64,000 bases of DNA from Henriciella sp. AS95 (lineage in GTDB: Bacteria > Pseudomonadota > Alphaproteobacteria > Caulobacterales > Hyphomonadaceae). Made by a program: the position numbers and the translations under genes. Position 1 is the stretch's first letter. Every line of letters begins with the position of its first letter. The notes below the pieces were generated by a model, which saw only the letters and a program-made list of their open reading frames with translations, searched no databases and was not told the DNA's origin. The stretch lies in contig NZ_JBBMQM010000001.1 of NCBI RefSeq assembly GCF_038900055.1, positions 558,001 through 622,000 of the forward strand, given 5' to 3'. Of the stretch, positions 53,555-61,310 are shown one piece after another.

Positions 53555-55011
53555 TGCGTTCAATCTATCTCGTCGCCCGCCGCGACTATCTTGGCTATGT
53601 ACAGGCTTGGGGCTTCTGGCTCGGCCTGCTGCTGACACCGATCCTGATGGGCGTTGGCATGATGGCCCCGACCTGGGCCGCCAACTCACAGCCGACGCGC
53701 TATTACACCGTCATCGAACAGGGAACCGACTTTGCCGATGCCCTGCGCGCTGAGCTCCAGGAAGACCGAATATCGATGGCGCGGATGACGCTGGACCCGG
53801 TTGGCGTCATGAATGGCGAGCCGAATGACAAGGTCCAGACCTTTGATGCGGCCATTGAAGCGGGAAAGACCGTTGAAGCTGCGCTGGCCGAGGCCGGGGA
53901 TGCACAAATCACCCTGCCGCAAGCCGATTTTATCAGGGTGGACCCGCCCGCCATGGATGAAGACTCCATCAGGCCATATCTGATGGGCGAGCGCCTGATT
54001 CAGACGAATGACGGCGAGCAGCCTCTCTTTGCGGCGATTTTCGTGCCGGACAATGATGGCGAGATCGAATATTGGAGCGAGAATGTTACCTCGCGCGCCC
54101 TGCTCAATCAGGTCCGTGCTGCAGAGCGCAAGCTCACCGAGAGAAAGGTCTTTGAAGCGGCCGGCGTCAGCCCACGCATTTTGAACGAGGCCGAGAATCA
54201 GCGCCGCGAAATCACCGAACGCCGCGCGCGTCCGGCGTCTTCAGACACGGGATCGGCCGTTACGATGGCGGATCGCGCCCCCTTTATCGCGTCGGTCTTC
54301 ATGGCCTTCCTGCTCTGGTTCCTGATCTTCTCGGTCGTGAACTACCTGTTGATGGGCACGATTGAGGAGCGCTCCAACAAGATCTTCGATTCGCTTCTGA
54401 CGTCCGTGAAACTGCCCCACATGCTGGCCGGCAAACTGCTTGCGGTGCTTGCTGTTGCGCTGACGCTGATGATGGTCTGGGCAATCGGTGGCACGGTGAT
54501 GGGTACGGTCCTGTCGGGCAGCATGCCGGCGGATATGCGGGAGAGCATGTTCTCTGTTGCTGGCGCCGTCCTGAAACCCGGCCTCTTGCTCCCAGCCATC
54601 CTCAGCTTTGTGCTCGGCTATCTCATGTATGGCGCGGTGTTCCTGGCGCTTGGCTCGCTCTGTGACACAATCCAGGAAGCCCAGACGCTGATGACGCCGC
54701 TCATCGTCATGCTGATGGTGCCGATGTTCATGATCATTGTCGCGCTCTCCGATCCTGAATCGCCGATCCTGTCAGTGATGAGCTGGGTCCCGGTCTTCAC
54801 GCCCTTCCTGCTCATCCTGCGCATTCCGACATCCCCGCCAATGTGGGAAGTCGCTGGCCTGCTGCTGCTCATGGTGGTGGCGAGCTTCACCGTCCTCTGG
54901 CTGGCCTCTCGCGTTTACCGCGCGGGCGCTGTCCACGGGGCCGGGGTCGGCGACGTCGGCAAATGGTTCGCCAAGATGATCCCCGGGAAGAAGGCGAAGT
55001 CCGAGAGCTAA
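53554..55011 (+). CDS. ABC-2 type permease (NatB-like)
   Basis: This 485-residue protein has one N-terminal span (LGYVQAWGFWLGLLLTPILMGVG), then an extracytoplasmic domain of about 200 residues, then five or six C-terminal spans, the first being FIASVFMAFLLWFLIFSVVNYLL (shortened by its ends). This is the NatB/YhaP type of ABC-2 permease with a large periplasmic loop. It forms an exporter with the preceding ATPase. A Lys-rich tail closes it. Confidence 0.92.
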   Translation: MRSIYLVARRDYLGYVQAWGFWLGLLLTPILMGVGMMAPTWAANSQPTRYYTVIEQGTDFADALRAELQEDRISMARMTLDPVGVMNGEPNDKVQTFDAAIEAGKTVEAALAEAGDAQITLPQADFIRVDPPAMDEDSIRPYLMGERLIQTNDGEQPLFAAIFVPDNDGEIEYWSENVTSRALLNQVRAAERKLTERKVFEAAGVSPRILNEAENQRREITERRARPASSDTGSAVTMADRAPFIASVFMAFLLWFLIFSVVNYLLMGTIEERSNKIFDSLLTSVKLPHMLAGKLLAVLAVALTLMMVWAIGGTVMGTVLSGSMPADMRESMFSVAGAVLKPGLLLPAILSFVLGYLMYGAVFLALGSLCDTIQEAQTLMTPLIVMLMVPMFMIIVALSDPESPILSVMSWVPVFTPFLLILRIPTSPPMWEVAGLLLLMVVASFTVLWLASRVYRAGAVHGAGVGDVGKWFAKMIPGKKAKSES

Positions 55012-55029
55012 GTCGGCGCTTTATTTCTC

Positions 55030-55521
55030 TTATTCGAGACCTGGAGAGAACGTCAGTACGCCCGAAGGCGTCTGACTTCCGAAGGCGAGCCATTGAACAA
55101 GCTCTGAAGGCAGGTCGCGGTACGTCACCCGGCCGTCTGCCCTGAAGCCAAATCTCGAATAGTAGGCAGGGTCGCCGATCAGGATGCAGCCATGAGCGCC
55201 AAGAGCTCGTATCTGGTCGAGGCCATGCTCGATCAATGCGCTGCCGATGCCGGTTCGTTGCCTGCCCGGCAAAGCGGACACGGGGCCCAAGCCATACCAG
55301 TTGTCAGCCAGTCCATTGAGCTTGACGGGCGAAAACGCAATGTGTCCGACAAGTTCGCCAGCCTCCACAGCAACAAGTGAGAGCGTCAGATCACCGTCTG
55401 CGCGCAGCCTGTTGATACAGTCGGCTTCATTACCGGCACTGAATGGCATGGGAGCGAAAGCGATTTCGGTGAGGTGGTAGATCGCATCGCGGTCTCCAGC
55501 CGATTCTGCTCTGATATCCAT
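55030..55521 (-). CDS. GNAT-family N-acetyltransferase
   Basis: This 163-residue protein has the GNAT core: an N-terminal MDIRAESAGDRDAIYHLTEIAF, then LGPVSALPGRQRTGIGSALIEHGL with the acetyl-CoA loop RQRTGIGSAL, and GDPAYYSRFGF. It belongs to the YhbS-like group of predicted acetyltransferases, with substrate unknown. The ATG at 55521 follows agagga; a longer frame to 55671 has no support. Its gene is 174 bp upstream of rpsU's end. Confidence 0.87.
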   Translation of the reverse strand: MDIRAESAGDRDAIYHLTEIAFAPMPFSAGNEADCINRLRADGDLTLSLVAVEAGELVGHIAFSPVKLNGLADNWYGLGPVSALPGRQRTGIGSALIEHGLDQIRALGAHGCILIGDPAYYSRFGFRADGRVTYRDLPSELVQWLAFGSQTPSGVLTFSPGLE

Positions 55522-55629
55522 CAAAGTCCTCTTGAAGCTTTGCGACGAAAACGGTTCATTGCACGATCGACCGCCACACTTTGAATAGTCTGTCCCAGGA
55601 CGGCGTCGCGGTCTTTTATGTCCACAATG

Positions 55630-55661
55630 AAAAAAACCCCTCCGGTTTTCACCGAAGGGGC
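55630..55661 (-). terminator. Intrinsic terminator of rpsU
   Basis: Read on the minus strand the arms ccccttcggt and accggagggg pair with one mismatch around a short loop, and are followed by a run of seven T. On the plus strand this is the run of A at 55630-55636 and the stem to 55660. It lies about 35 bp after the rpsU stop. Confidence 0.85.
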
Positions 55662-55694
55662 TCAATTTCACGCCAGATCAGGCGGACCTATGGC

Positions 55695-55904
55695 TTATGC
55701 CAGGCCCTCGCGCTGGGCGCGCTTACGAGCAAGTTTGCGAGCGCGGCGCACAGCTTCTGCCTTCTGGCGAGCCTTCTTTTCAGATGGCTTTTCGAAGTGC
55801 GTGCGGGATTTCATTTCCCGGAAGAGACCCTCACGCTGCATCTTCTTTTTCAGCGCGCGAAGGGCTTGTTCGACATTGTTGTCGCGGACGACGATCTGTA
55901 CGAT
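55695..55904 (-). CDS. rpsU: Ribosomal protein bS21 with apparent AUC start
   Basis: This 69-residue protein reads (M)[19 protein letters not shown], then [20 protein letters not shown] and ends QREGLA, a full bS21 sequence of the small ribosomal subunit. In its frame there is a TGA, then ACC, then ATC, GTA, CAG. No ATG, GTG or TTG occurs before an internal Met at codon 22, which would delete a third of the protein. The ATC at 55902-55904 lies eight bases after ggag and exactly where homologues have the ATG, so I take AUC as the start. An intrinsic terminator follows, and COQ9 is divergent. Confidence 0.87.
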   Translation of the reverse strand: MVQIVVRDNNVEQALRALKKKMQREGLFREMKSRTHFEKPSEKKARQKAEAVRRARKLARKRAQREGLA

Positions 55905-56022
55905 GGTTCAATCTCCATTAGTTCGCTCGGATGGTAGCCCGAGCAATAGTCTGGCGTGGTTTTCAAAGTGAAGGCGCGCCTATAACACCAAAATTCAGGC
56001 TTGCCTACTCCCGGAGCCAGTA

Positions 56023-56655
56023 ATGACAGCAACAAGACCGTCTATCAGACTACAGGATAAATGGCTCGACCATCTCTTGCCGCTCATTGATGATGAGGGC
56101 TGGACGGATAGGGCCGCTACTGTATCAGCGCGCGAGGCCGCCATAAGTTCCGAAGAAAAAGCACTGGCCGCCCCAAACGGGATCAAAGACCTGCTTGAGC
56201 GCTTTTTTGACCGTGCCGAAGAAGACATGCTGGCCGGGCTTGAAGCGCAGGACCTGTCAGACATGCGCACACATGAGAAAGTTGCCGCCGGCATCAAGGC
56301 ATGGCTCTCCGCGCTGGAGCCGCACCGCGAAGCGGTGAAGAAAGCGTCGGCCCGCGGATTCGCCCCCTGGAACGCGCCAGCCGCGGCCAAGCGGACCTGG
56401 AAGACCGCTGATGCGATCTGGCTCGCAGCGGGCGACACGGCGGAGGATTATAATCGCGAGACCAAGCGTGCGCTCCTGTCGGCCACTCTGCCGACCATCG
56501 TCCTTTACTGGCTCGATGATGACTATGAGGAAGAAGAACTCGACGCCTTCATCGAGAGCCGCCTCAAGGGCGCGATGAAGCTTGGTCAGTGGGGCTCGAA
56601 ATTCGCCAAGCCGGGGCTGGAGCTTCTGGACCGGTTGAGGGGGCGCGGCTCTTGA
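56023..56655 (+). CDS. COQ9 family protein
   Basis: This 210-residue protein is a COQ9 homologue, a lipid-binding TetR-like fold that helps ubiquinone synthesis by presenting intermediates to hydroxylases such as COQ7. Seen are LLPLIDDEGWTDRAATVSAR near the N terminus and AAKRTWKTADAIWLAAGD, then TLPTIVLYWLDDDYEEEELDAF by its core WLDD motif. It lies divergent to rpsU, an arrangement common in alphaproteobacteria. Start follows cggag. Confidence 0.9.
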   Translation: MTATRPSIRLQDKWLDHLLPLIDDEGWTDRAATVSAREAAISSEEKALAAPNGIKDLLERFFDRAEEDMLAGLEAQDLSDMRTHEKVAAGIKAWLSALEPHREAVKKASARGFAPWNAPAAAKRTWKTADAIWLAAGDTAEDYNRETKRALLSATLPTIVLYWLDDDYEEEELDAFIESRLKGAMKLGQWGSKFAKPGLELLDRLRGRGS

Positions 56656-56734
56656 GTCATGCCGGCGCTGTTTCGTGCAGTCGCAATTCCCTTTATCAAC
56701 TTTTCGGTAACCCTCCCGGCGCCAGACAGCAAGA

Positions 56735-57673
56735 ATGTTGGAATTAGTACTTGCGCCTGCAGTCGCTGTAGGCGGATCGCCCGAACTAGTCGCCTCAATG
56801 CCGGAAACCCTGCCGAGTCCGGTTGTTCGGATGTTGTCGGCAGCCGTGAGCTTGAATGATGATGACGCGCTCGCATCGGTCGTTGCCGCGGCTAAATCAG
56901 CCTATCCGGAATTTGCTGCTGAGATCGATGCACGCGTGGCCGACCTTCAAATGCCAGTGGAGCCCTTGCTGATCGCGCCGCTCGTTATACCAGCGCCGCA
57001 GCCGGTCGAGATCGAACAGCCCGGCTATTGGGAGGACTTCAACGCAGAGCTGACCTTGAATGCGGCCGAGACACAAGGAAACACCGACACACTGTTCCTC
57101 GGCCTGCACAGCAAGGTCAATCTAATGCGCAAAGCGCAGATCCACCGGCTCGAAGCTTTCGCCAATATGGCAGAAGCGAATGGCGTGGACAGCCAGAACA
57201 ATTGGGGCGCGTCCTACCAGCTCGATACACTCTGGACCGACGACTATTTCGGCTATGTTCGTGGCTCCGTTGCCCATGATGATTTTGCGGGTTTCGAGAC
57301 GGACGCTTTCGTGGGCATCGGCGCTGGCGCCTACCTGAAACAGACTGAAACGGTAACGCTTCGAAGCGAGCTTGGCCCTGGCTACCGGTATCTCGAAATA
57401 GCCGGTAGCGACTATAATATCGGCGCAGTGGGTCTATATGGTGCGACTGAACTCGACTGGCTGATCCGGGACGATCTTACGCTGGAGATTGATGCGAAGG
57501 CAAACATATCCGGCCCGACCTCCACCTTTAATCCGACGATCAGGATGAATACAGCCGTCTCGAAGCGCGTCAGCGCCGGCGTGTCCTATGATCTGCGCTA
57601 CGAGTCCAACCCGCCTCTCATGAGCAACAACATCGACCGGGTTCTGAGGTTCGACGTAAAGTATTCGTACTAG
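56735..57673 (+). CDS. DUF481 family outer-membrane-like protein
   Basis: This 312-residue protein has a DUF481 (YdiY-like, salt-induced outer-membrane) beta-barrel from about residue 100: WEDFNAELTLNAAETQGNTD, then LRSELGPGYRYLEI and DLRYESNPP, ending in an aromatic (RFDVKYSY). The first 100 residues are an Ala/Val/Pro-rich region (MLELVLAPAVAVGG and on) with no classical signal peptide, so the real start is doubtful. No strong ribosome binding site is visible. Role: probably envelope stability. Confidence 0.8.
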   Translation: MLELVLAPAVAVGGSPELVASMPETLPSPVVRMLSAAVSLNDDDALASVVAAAKSAYPEFAAEIDARVADLQMPVEPLLIAPLVIPAPQPVEIEQPGYWEDFNAELTLNAAETQGNTDTLFLGLHSKVNLMRKAQIHRLEAFANMAEANGVDSQNNWGASYQLDTLWTDDYFGYVRGSVAHDDFAGFETDAFVGIGAGAYLKQTETVTLRSELGPGYRYLEIAGSDYNIGAVGLYGATELDWLIRDDLTLEIDAKANISGPTSTFNPTIRMNTAVSKRVSAGVSYDLRYESNPPLMSNNIDRVLRFDVKYSY

Positions 57674-57789
57674 TCAATTCCTGCTCCTGCAGCCGGCCGC
57701 GCTCGGTTAGAGCAGAATTCTTTGTGCCCTGATATCGGCCCGCGCTGTTCCACTCAGTCTGGCAGTGTCGGGCTAGGAATAAGGGCTGA
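57674..57789 (-). pseudogene. Remnant of a histidine phosphatase (phosphoglycerate mutase family)
   Basis: On the minus strand the translation reads LFLARHCQTEWNSAGRYQG followed by TKNSALTERGRLQEQE, a clear N-terminal phosphoglycerate-mutase signature (consensus LxRHGxTxWNxxGRxQGxxDxxLTxxG). The RHG glycine is Cys. Homology begins with no start codon and stops after about 40 residues, at the end of DUF481. It fills the gap between the stops of purK and the DUF481 gene, so it looks like debris of a deletion or rearrangement. Confidence 0.8.
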
Positions 57790-58872
57790 TCAGGATAGCG
57801 CACGAATGGATGTCCGCCGCACCACATGGCCCATCTTGCGGCCTGGCTTGGCGTCGCGCTTGCCATAGAGCGTGATGACGGCGTCAGCGCCGTAGCTGTC
57901 AGCGGGGGCGAGGGCCTCTTCGCCGAGTAGATTCTGCATTTCGACATCGAAGACGCGGGTCACGGGCCCAAGGGGCCAGCCGGCAACGGCCCGGATATGC
58001 TGTTCGAACTGGCCTGTCAGACAACCTTCTGGCGTCCAGTGGCCGGAGTTGTGGACGCGTGGGGCGAACTCATTGGCGAGCAGCGTGCCGTCCTCAAGGA
58101 CAAAGAGTTCGAGCGCCAAAACGCCGACATGGCCCGTCTCGCGGGCCAGTGTCTCAGCCATGGAGCGCGCTTTGGCAATGACCGGCTCAGACAGCCCACA
58201 GGGCGCGATGGACGTGCGCAGAACCCCGCCCGCATGATCATTCATGCTTGGGTCGAATGCTGTCACTGTGCCGTCAGACGCGCGCGCAATCACGACGGAG
58301 ATTTCGCGCTCAAAGGGGACATAGGCTTCCAGTATGGCGGGCACTTTGCCGATATCGGCAAAGGCGGCGGCAAGATCATCCCCCGTTTTCAGGCGAACCT
58401 GACCCTTGCCGTCATAGCCGTCGCGGCGGGTCTTCAGGATGCCGGCGCCGCCGAGCGTGTTCAGCGCTGTGGCGAGGTCGTCGGGTGACGATACCGGTTC
58501 GTATGCGCCTGTTTCGATGCCGATCGCGTTCAGGAACTGCTTTTCGGCAAGCCGGTCCTGCGACTTTTCCAGCGAAGCTGCGCCCGGGCGGACCACTGAA
58601 CCAATCGACACAAGATACTCGACCGAACTGACCGGTATGTTCTCGAACTCGTAAGTGATCACATCGCAGGCATCGGCGAACTCACGCAGCGCGCTTTCGT
58701 CATCATAGGCGGCCTGCCAGTAGACGGCGGCGATGCGGGCCGCTGGTGGGCTGTCCTCCGGCGCCAGGATGTGCACGTCAAAGCCAAGTCTGGCCGCCGC
58801 ACTGCCCAGCATACGGCCAAGCTGGCCGCCCCCGAGAATGCCAATCACAGACCCTGGCGGGAGGGGTTTCAT
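57790..58872 (-). CDS. purK: N5-carboxyaminoimidazole ribonucleotide synthase
   Basis: This 360-residue ATP-grasp enzyme makes N5-CAIR from AIR, bicarbonate and ATP in purine synthesis. Its N terminus [21 protein letters not shown] and the ATP-grasp core ([43 protein letters not shown] by its end) are typical. purE overlaps its start by four bases (ATGA). Length is normal. Downstream lies the phosphatase remnant. Confidence 0.96.
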   Translation of the reverse strand: MKPLPPGSVIGILGGGQLGRMLGSAAARLGFDVHILAPEDSPPAARIAAVYWQAAYDDESALREFADACDVITYEFENIPVSSVEYLVSIGSVVRPGAASLEKSQDRLAEKQFLNAIGIETGAYEPVSSPDDLATALNTLGGAGILKTRRDGYDGKGQVRLKTGDDLAAAFADIGKVPAILEAYVPFEREISVVIARASDGTVTAFDPSMNDHAGGVLRTSIAPCGLSEPVIAKARSMAETLARETGHVGVLALELFVLEDGTLLANEFAPRVHNSGHWTPEGCLTGQFEQHIRAVAGWPLGPVTRVFDVEMQNLLGEEALAPADSYGADAVITLYGKRDAKPGRKMGHVVRRTSIRALS

Positions 58873-59360
58873 CCTTCAGGAGCCTCGCCGACGCTGGCGG
58901 TCTGGGCCTCACGGAACGCGTCTAGCTTGTCGGCGACGGCCTGATCATTGAGCGCAATGATAGACGCGGCCATGATCCCGGCATTCGCCGCACCTGCTTC
59001 GCCGATGGCCAGTGTTCCGACTGGAACACCTTTCGGCATCTGCACGATGGAGAGAAGGCTGTCCTGGCCGTTAAGGGCGCGAGACTGAACCGGAACGCCC
59101 AATACAGGCAGAGGCGTCATCGCTGCGGTCATGCCGGGCAGGTGGGCCGCGCCGCCGGCGCCTGCAATAATGACCTTGAGGCCGCGGGACTTCGCCGTCT
59201 TTGCATAGTCTGTGAGGCGATCGGGCGTGCGGTGGGCCGAGACAATGCGCGCTTCATAGGCCACGCCCATCTTATCGAGCATTTCGCAGGCAAGCTTCAT
59301 CACTGGCCAGTCGGACTGGCTGCCCATGATGACTCCGACGACGGGTTGTGGTGCGCTCAT
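58869..59360 (-). CDS. purE: N5-carboxyaminoimidazole ribonucleotide mutase
   Basis: This 163-residue class I PurE moves the carboxylate of N5-CAIR to give CAIR. The N-terminal [17 protein letters not shown], then SAHRTPDRL and [11 protein letters not shown] motifs are characteristic. It is the first gene of the purE-purK pair, whose overlap indicates translational coupling. The ATG at 59360 is chosen over a longer frame to 59387 because gggcgag lies just upstream. Confidence 0.97.
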   Translation of the reverse strand: MSAPQPVVGVIMGSQSDWPVMKLACEMLDKMGVAYEARIVSAHRTPDRLTDYAKTAKSRGLKVIIAGAGGAAHLPGMTAAMTPLPVLGVPVQSRALNGQDSLLSIVQMPKGVPVGTLAIGEAGAANAGIMAASIIALNDQAVADKLDAFREAQTASVGEAPEG

Positions 59361-59461
59361 CTCGCCCCCTTTCAGGAAGCGGCACAAAATAGACTTGGGC
59401 CTTGCCCCGTCAAGCCGCGCTGTGTGTAGATGTCTCCTGGCCTTTAACGTATAGAGTCTGA

Positions 59462-60142
59462 ATGGATCGAATCGCCAAGAATGGTGGGCAAAATCGGGTT
59501 GTCGGCAGTGCCTCTGACGAAGCCGGCCAGCTCTTGCGTGCGGTCGGGATCGACCTTTCCGATCACGATCTTCGCACCCGTGCAGCCTTTCGGGCGCTGG
59601 CCGAGGAAGTCCTGGACCTTCGGGATCGCGAATCGGCGCTCAAGAAGGCGCTGAGCGAGGCCGAGCGTCTTGCCGACCATGACGCCCTCTGTCCGGTCTT
59701 CAATCGCCGCGCCTTCGAGCGGGAGCTCACCCGCGAAATCGCGCTTGCGCAGCGCCACAGCTTGCCGCTGTGCCTCGTTTATCTCGATCTCGACCGCTTC
59801 AAGGCCGTGAACGACACGTTTGGTCATAAGGCGGGCGACAAGACGCTATTGCGGGTTTGCGACATCATTCTCTCCCAGGTGCGCCAGACGGACATTGTTG
59901 GTCGTCTCGGCGGCGATGAATTTGGCGTGATCCTGACCCATGCGGAACTTGCCGACAGCCAGCTGAAGGCAGACCGTCTGACGGCACGCATCGACCGGCT
60001 GAGGGTTGGCGGTGATCTCTATCTCGGTGCGTCCTGCGGCGTGATGTCCTGGTCGGGCCAGCCGTCCGCCGAAGCCTTCATCGCGGAGGCCGATGAGGCC
60101 ATGTTCCGGGTAAAGTCTGCCCGCAAAACGAACCGGCACTAG
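59462..60142 (+). CDS. GGDEF-domain diguanylate cyclase with an I-site
   Basis: This 226-residue protein has a short N-terminal coiled-coil-like helix (about 35-75) and one GGDEF domain. The GGDEF motif is intact at 150-154, and RQTD (141-144) lies five residues upstream as the inhibitory I-site, so it should be an active, product-inhibited cyclase that makes cyclic di-GMP. No sensory, membrane or EAL domain is present, so the protein is probably soluble and activated by partner binding. Confidence 0.9.
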   Translation: MDRIAKNGGQNRVVGSASDEAGQLLRAVGIDLSDHDLRTRAAFRALAEEVLDLRDRESALKKALSEAERLADHDALCPVFNRRAFERELTREIALAQRHSLPLCLVYLDLDRFKAVNDTFGHKAGDKTLLRVCDIILSQVRQTDIVGRLGGDEFGVILTHAELADSQLKADRLTARIDRLRVGGDLYLGASCGVMSWSGQPSAEAFIAEADEAMFRVKSARKTNRH

Positions 60143-60255
60143 GACTCGCTATCATTGAAGATTTTTTATATCGCCGGGTCGTGACCAAGGCCTCCGCTTG
60201 TGCTTAACTGTGCCCATAATGTCACAGTTTCCAAGCAGCAAAGAAGGAGAAGCCT

Positions 60256-60423
60256 ATGTCACTTCAAGGACGTATCGAGGAACTCGCTAGCCGCCATCGT
60301 AGACTGGATGAGGAGATTAGTGACGAACAGAAACGCCCTGCTGCAGACGAGGTCCGACTGCACGAACTGAAGCGAAAGAAACTGAAGATTAAAGAGGAAC
60401 TGGTTCAGCTGCGGCCAAACTAG
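60256..60423 (+). CDS. YdcH-like (DUF465) small protein
   Basis: This 55-residue protein has the pattern of DUF465/YdcH: a charged helical hairpin, RIEELASRHRRLDEEIS, then HELKRKKLKIKEELVQL. Members are short and of unknown function, common in proteobacteria. The ribosome binding site aaggaga lies just upstream. It is 57 bp from the next gene on the same strand. Confidence 0.8.
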   Translation: MSLQGRIEELASRHRRLDEEISDEQKRPAADEVRLHELKRKKLKIKEELVQLRPN

Positions 60424-60479
60424 TCGCGAATCCCGGTTAATCCTGACCGGATGCAGCGGCATGCGGATCAGGAGCCGAC

Positions 60480-61253
60480 ATGGAAAAACCCGTCACTCTC
60501 ATTTTAGGGCTGGGCCAGCTCACCGGCGAAGCGGTTGCGCGCCGCTTCGCTGATCAGGGCCACGCCGTCATCGCCTGCGACCCGCAACCCAAACGGGTGG
60601 AGCGGGTCGCGGACAGTCTCCGCGACAAAGCGGTCGTCCAGCAGGAAGAACTCCACACACGGATTGGTCTGAAGAACTGTCTGGCGGCCGCGATCGAGGC
60701 TTATGGCCATGTCGACCACATCGTCTCGGTTCCCCCCATTCCGCCAAATGTGACGCTGACCGAGCTGGATGTTCAGGAGTTCGAGCGGCTGCACCTTCGC
60801 TCCGTGCGCGGGGCGATCCTGACGCTCCAATTATTCGAAAAGCACGTCGCCCGCCGCGTTGAGGAGCAGGGCGACACAATGACGAGGCGCTCGCAATTTG
60901 GCAGCGTAACGTTTGTGCTGTCGCTTTCCGCGCAGCAGATCAATGAAGGCGACTTTGCCGATGCCGTCGTGCAGCATTCCATTCTCGGCGTCATGCGCGC
61001 GGCCGCTGTTGAACTGGCACCCAAGAAAATACGCAGCAACGCCATCTGTGCCCTGCGCCCTCGCGCTGAAAGCACCGAAGTCAAATGGCTGAAGCAACGT
61101 ACACCGCTCGGCCGGGCAAGCCTTGCCGACGAAATCGCCGATGCGGCGCTTTTCCTGTCATTGCCGTCGAGCGCTATCATTACTGGTGAAATGCTGACCA
61201 TGGATGGCGGGCGCTCCCGTCTCAGTGGTCTCATCGATGTGGATGACGACTAG
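60480..61253 (+). CDS. SDR-family protein lacking the catalytic Tyr-Lys pair
   Basis: This 257-residue protein has the Rossmann fold of short-chain dehydrogenases: LILGLGQLTGEAVARRFADQG (named by its glycine motif LGLGQLTG, 9-16), and the C-terminal ITGEMLTMDGGRSRL. In the helix that normally carries YxxxK (e.g. YSASK before the conserved GLxRxxAxELAP), the aligned positions are D161 and Q165 (DAVVQHSILG). The downstream VMRAAAVELAPKKIRSNAI is intact, so the alignment is secure. It is probably not an active dehydrogenase. Confidence 0.85.
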   Translation: MEKPVTLILGLGQLTGEAVARRFADQGHAVIACDPQPKRVERVADSLRDKAVVQQEELHTRIGLKNCLAAAIEAYGHVDHIVSVPPIPPNVTLTELDVQEFERLHLRSVRGAILTLQLFEKHVARRVEEQGDTMTRRSQFGSVTFVLSLSAQQINEGDFADAVVQHSILGVMRAAAVELAPKKIRSNAICALRPRAESTEVKWLKQRTPLGRASLADEIADAALFLSLPSSAIITGEMLTMDGGRSRLSGLIDVDDD

Positions 61254-61257
61254 GCAC

Positions 61258-61287
61258 AAAAAAGCCCCGCAGGAGACTGCGGGGCTT
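61258..61287 (-). terminator. Intrinsic terminator of the P450 gene
   Basis: On the plus strand the arms gccccgca (61264-61271) and tgcggggc (61278-61285) enclose a 6-base loop, with six A to the left (61258-61263). On the minus strand this is a stem followed by a T-run, just after the P450 stop. It may also end the SDR transcript on the plus strand. Confidence 0.82.
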
Positions 61288-61310
61288 GGTGTTTGTGAGG
61301 CTTTCCAGCC

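Noticed and set aside
55850-56035. Minus-strand frame covering the rpsU leader
   Set aside because: It is out of frame with bS21 and has no family support; the ggag before AUC serves bS21 better.
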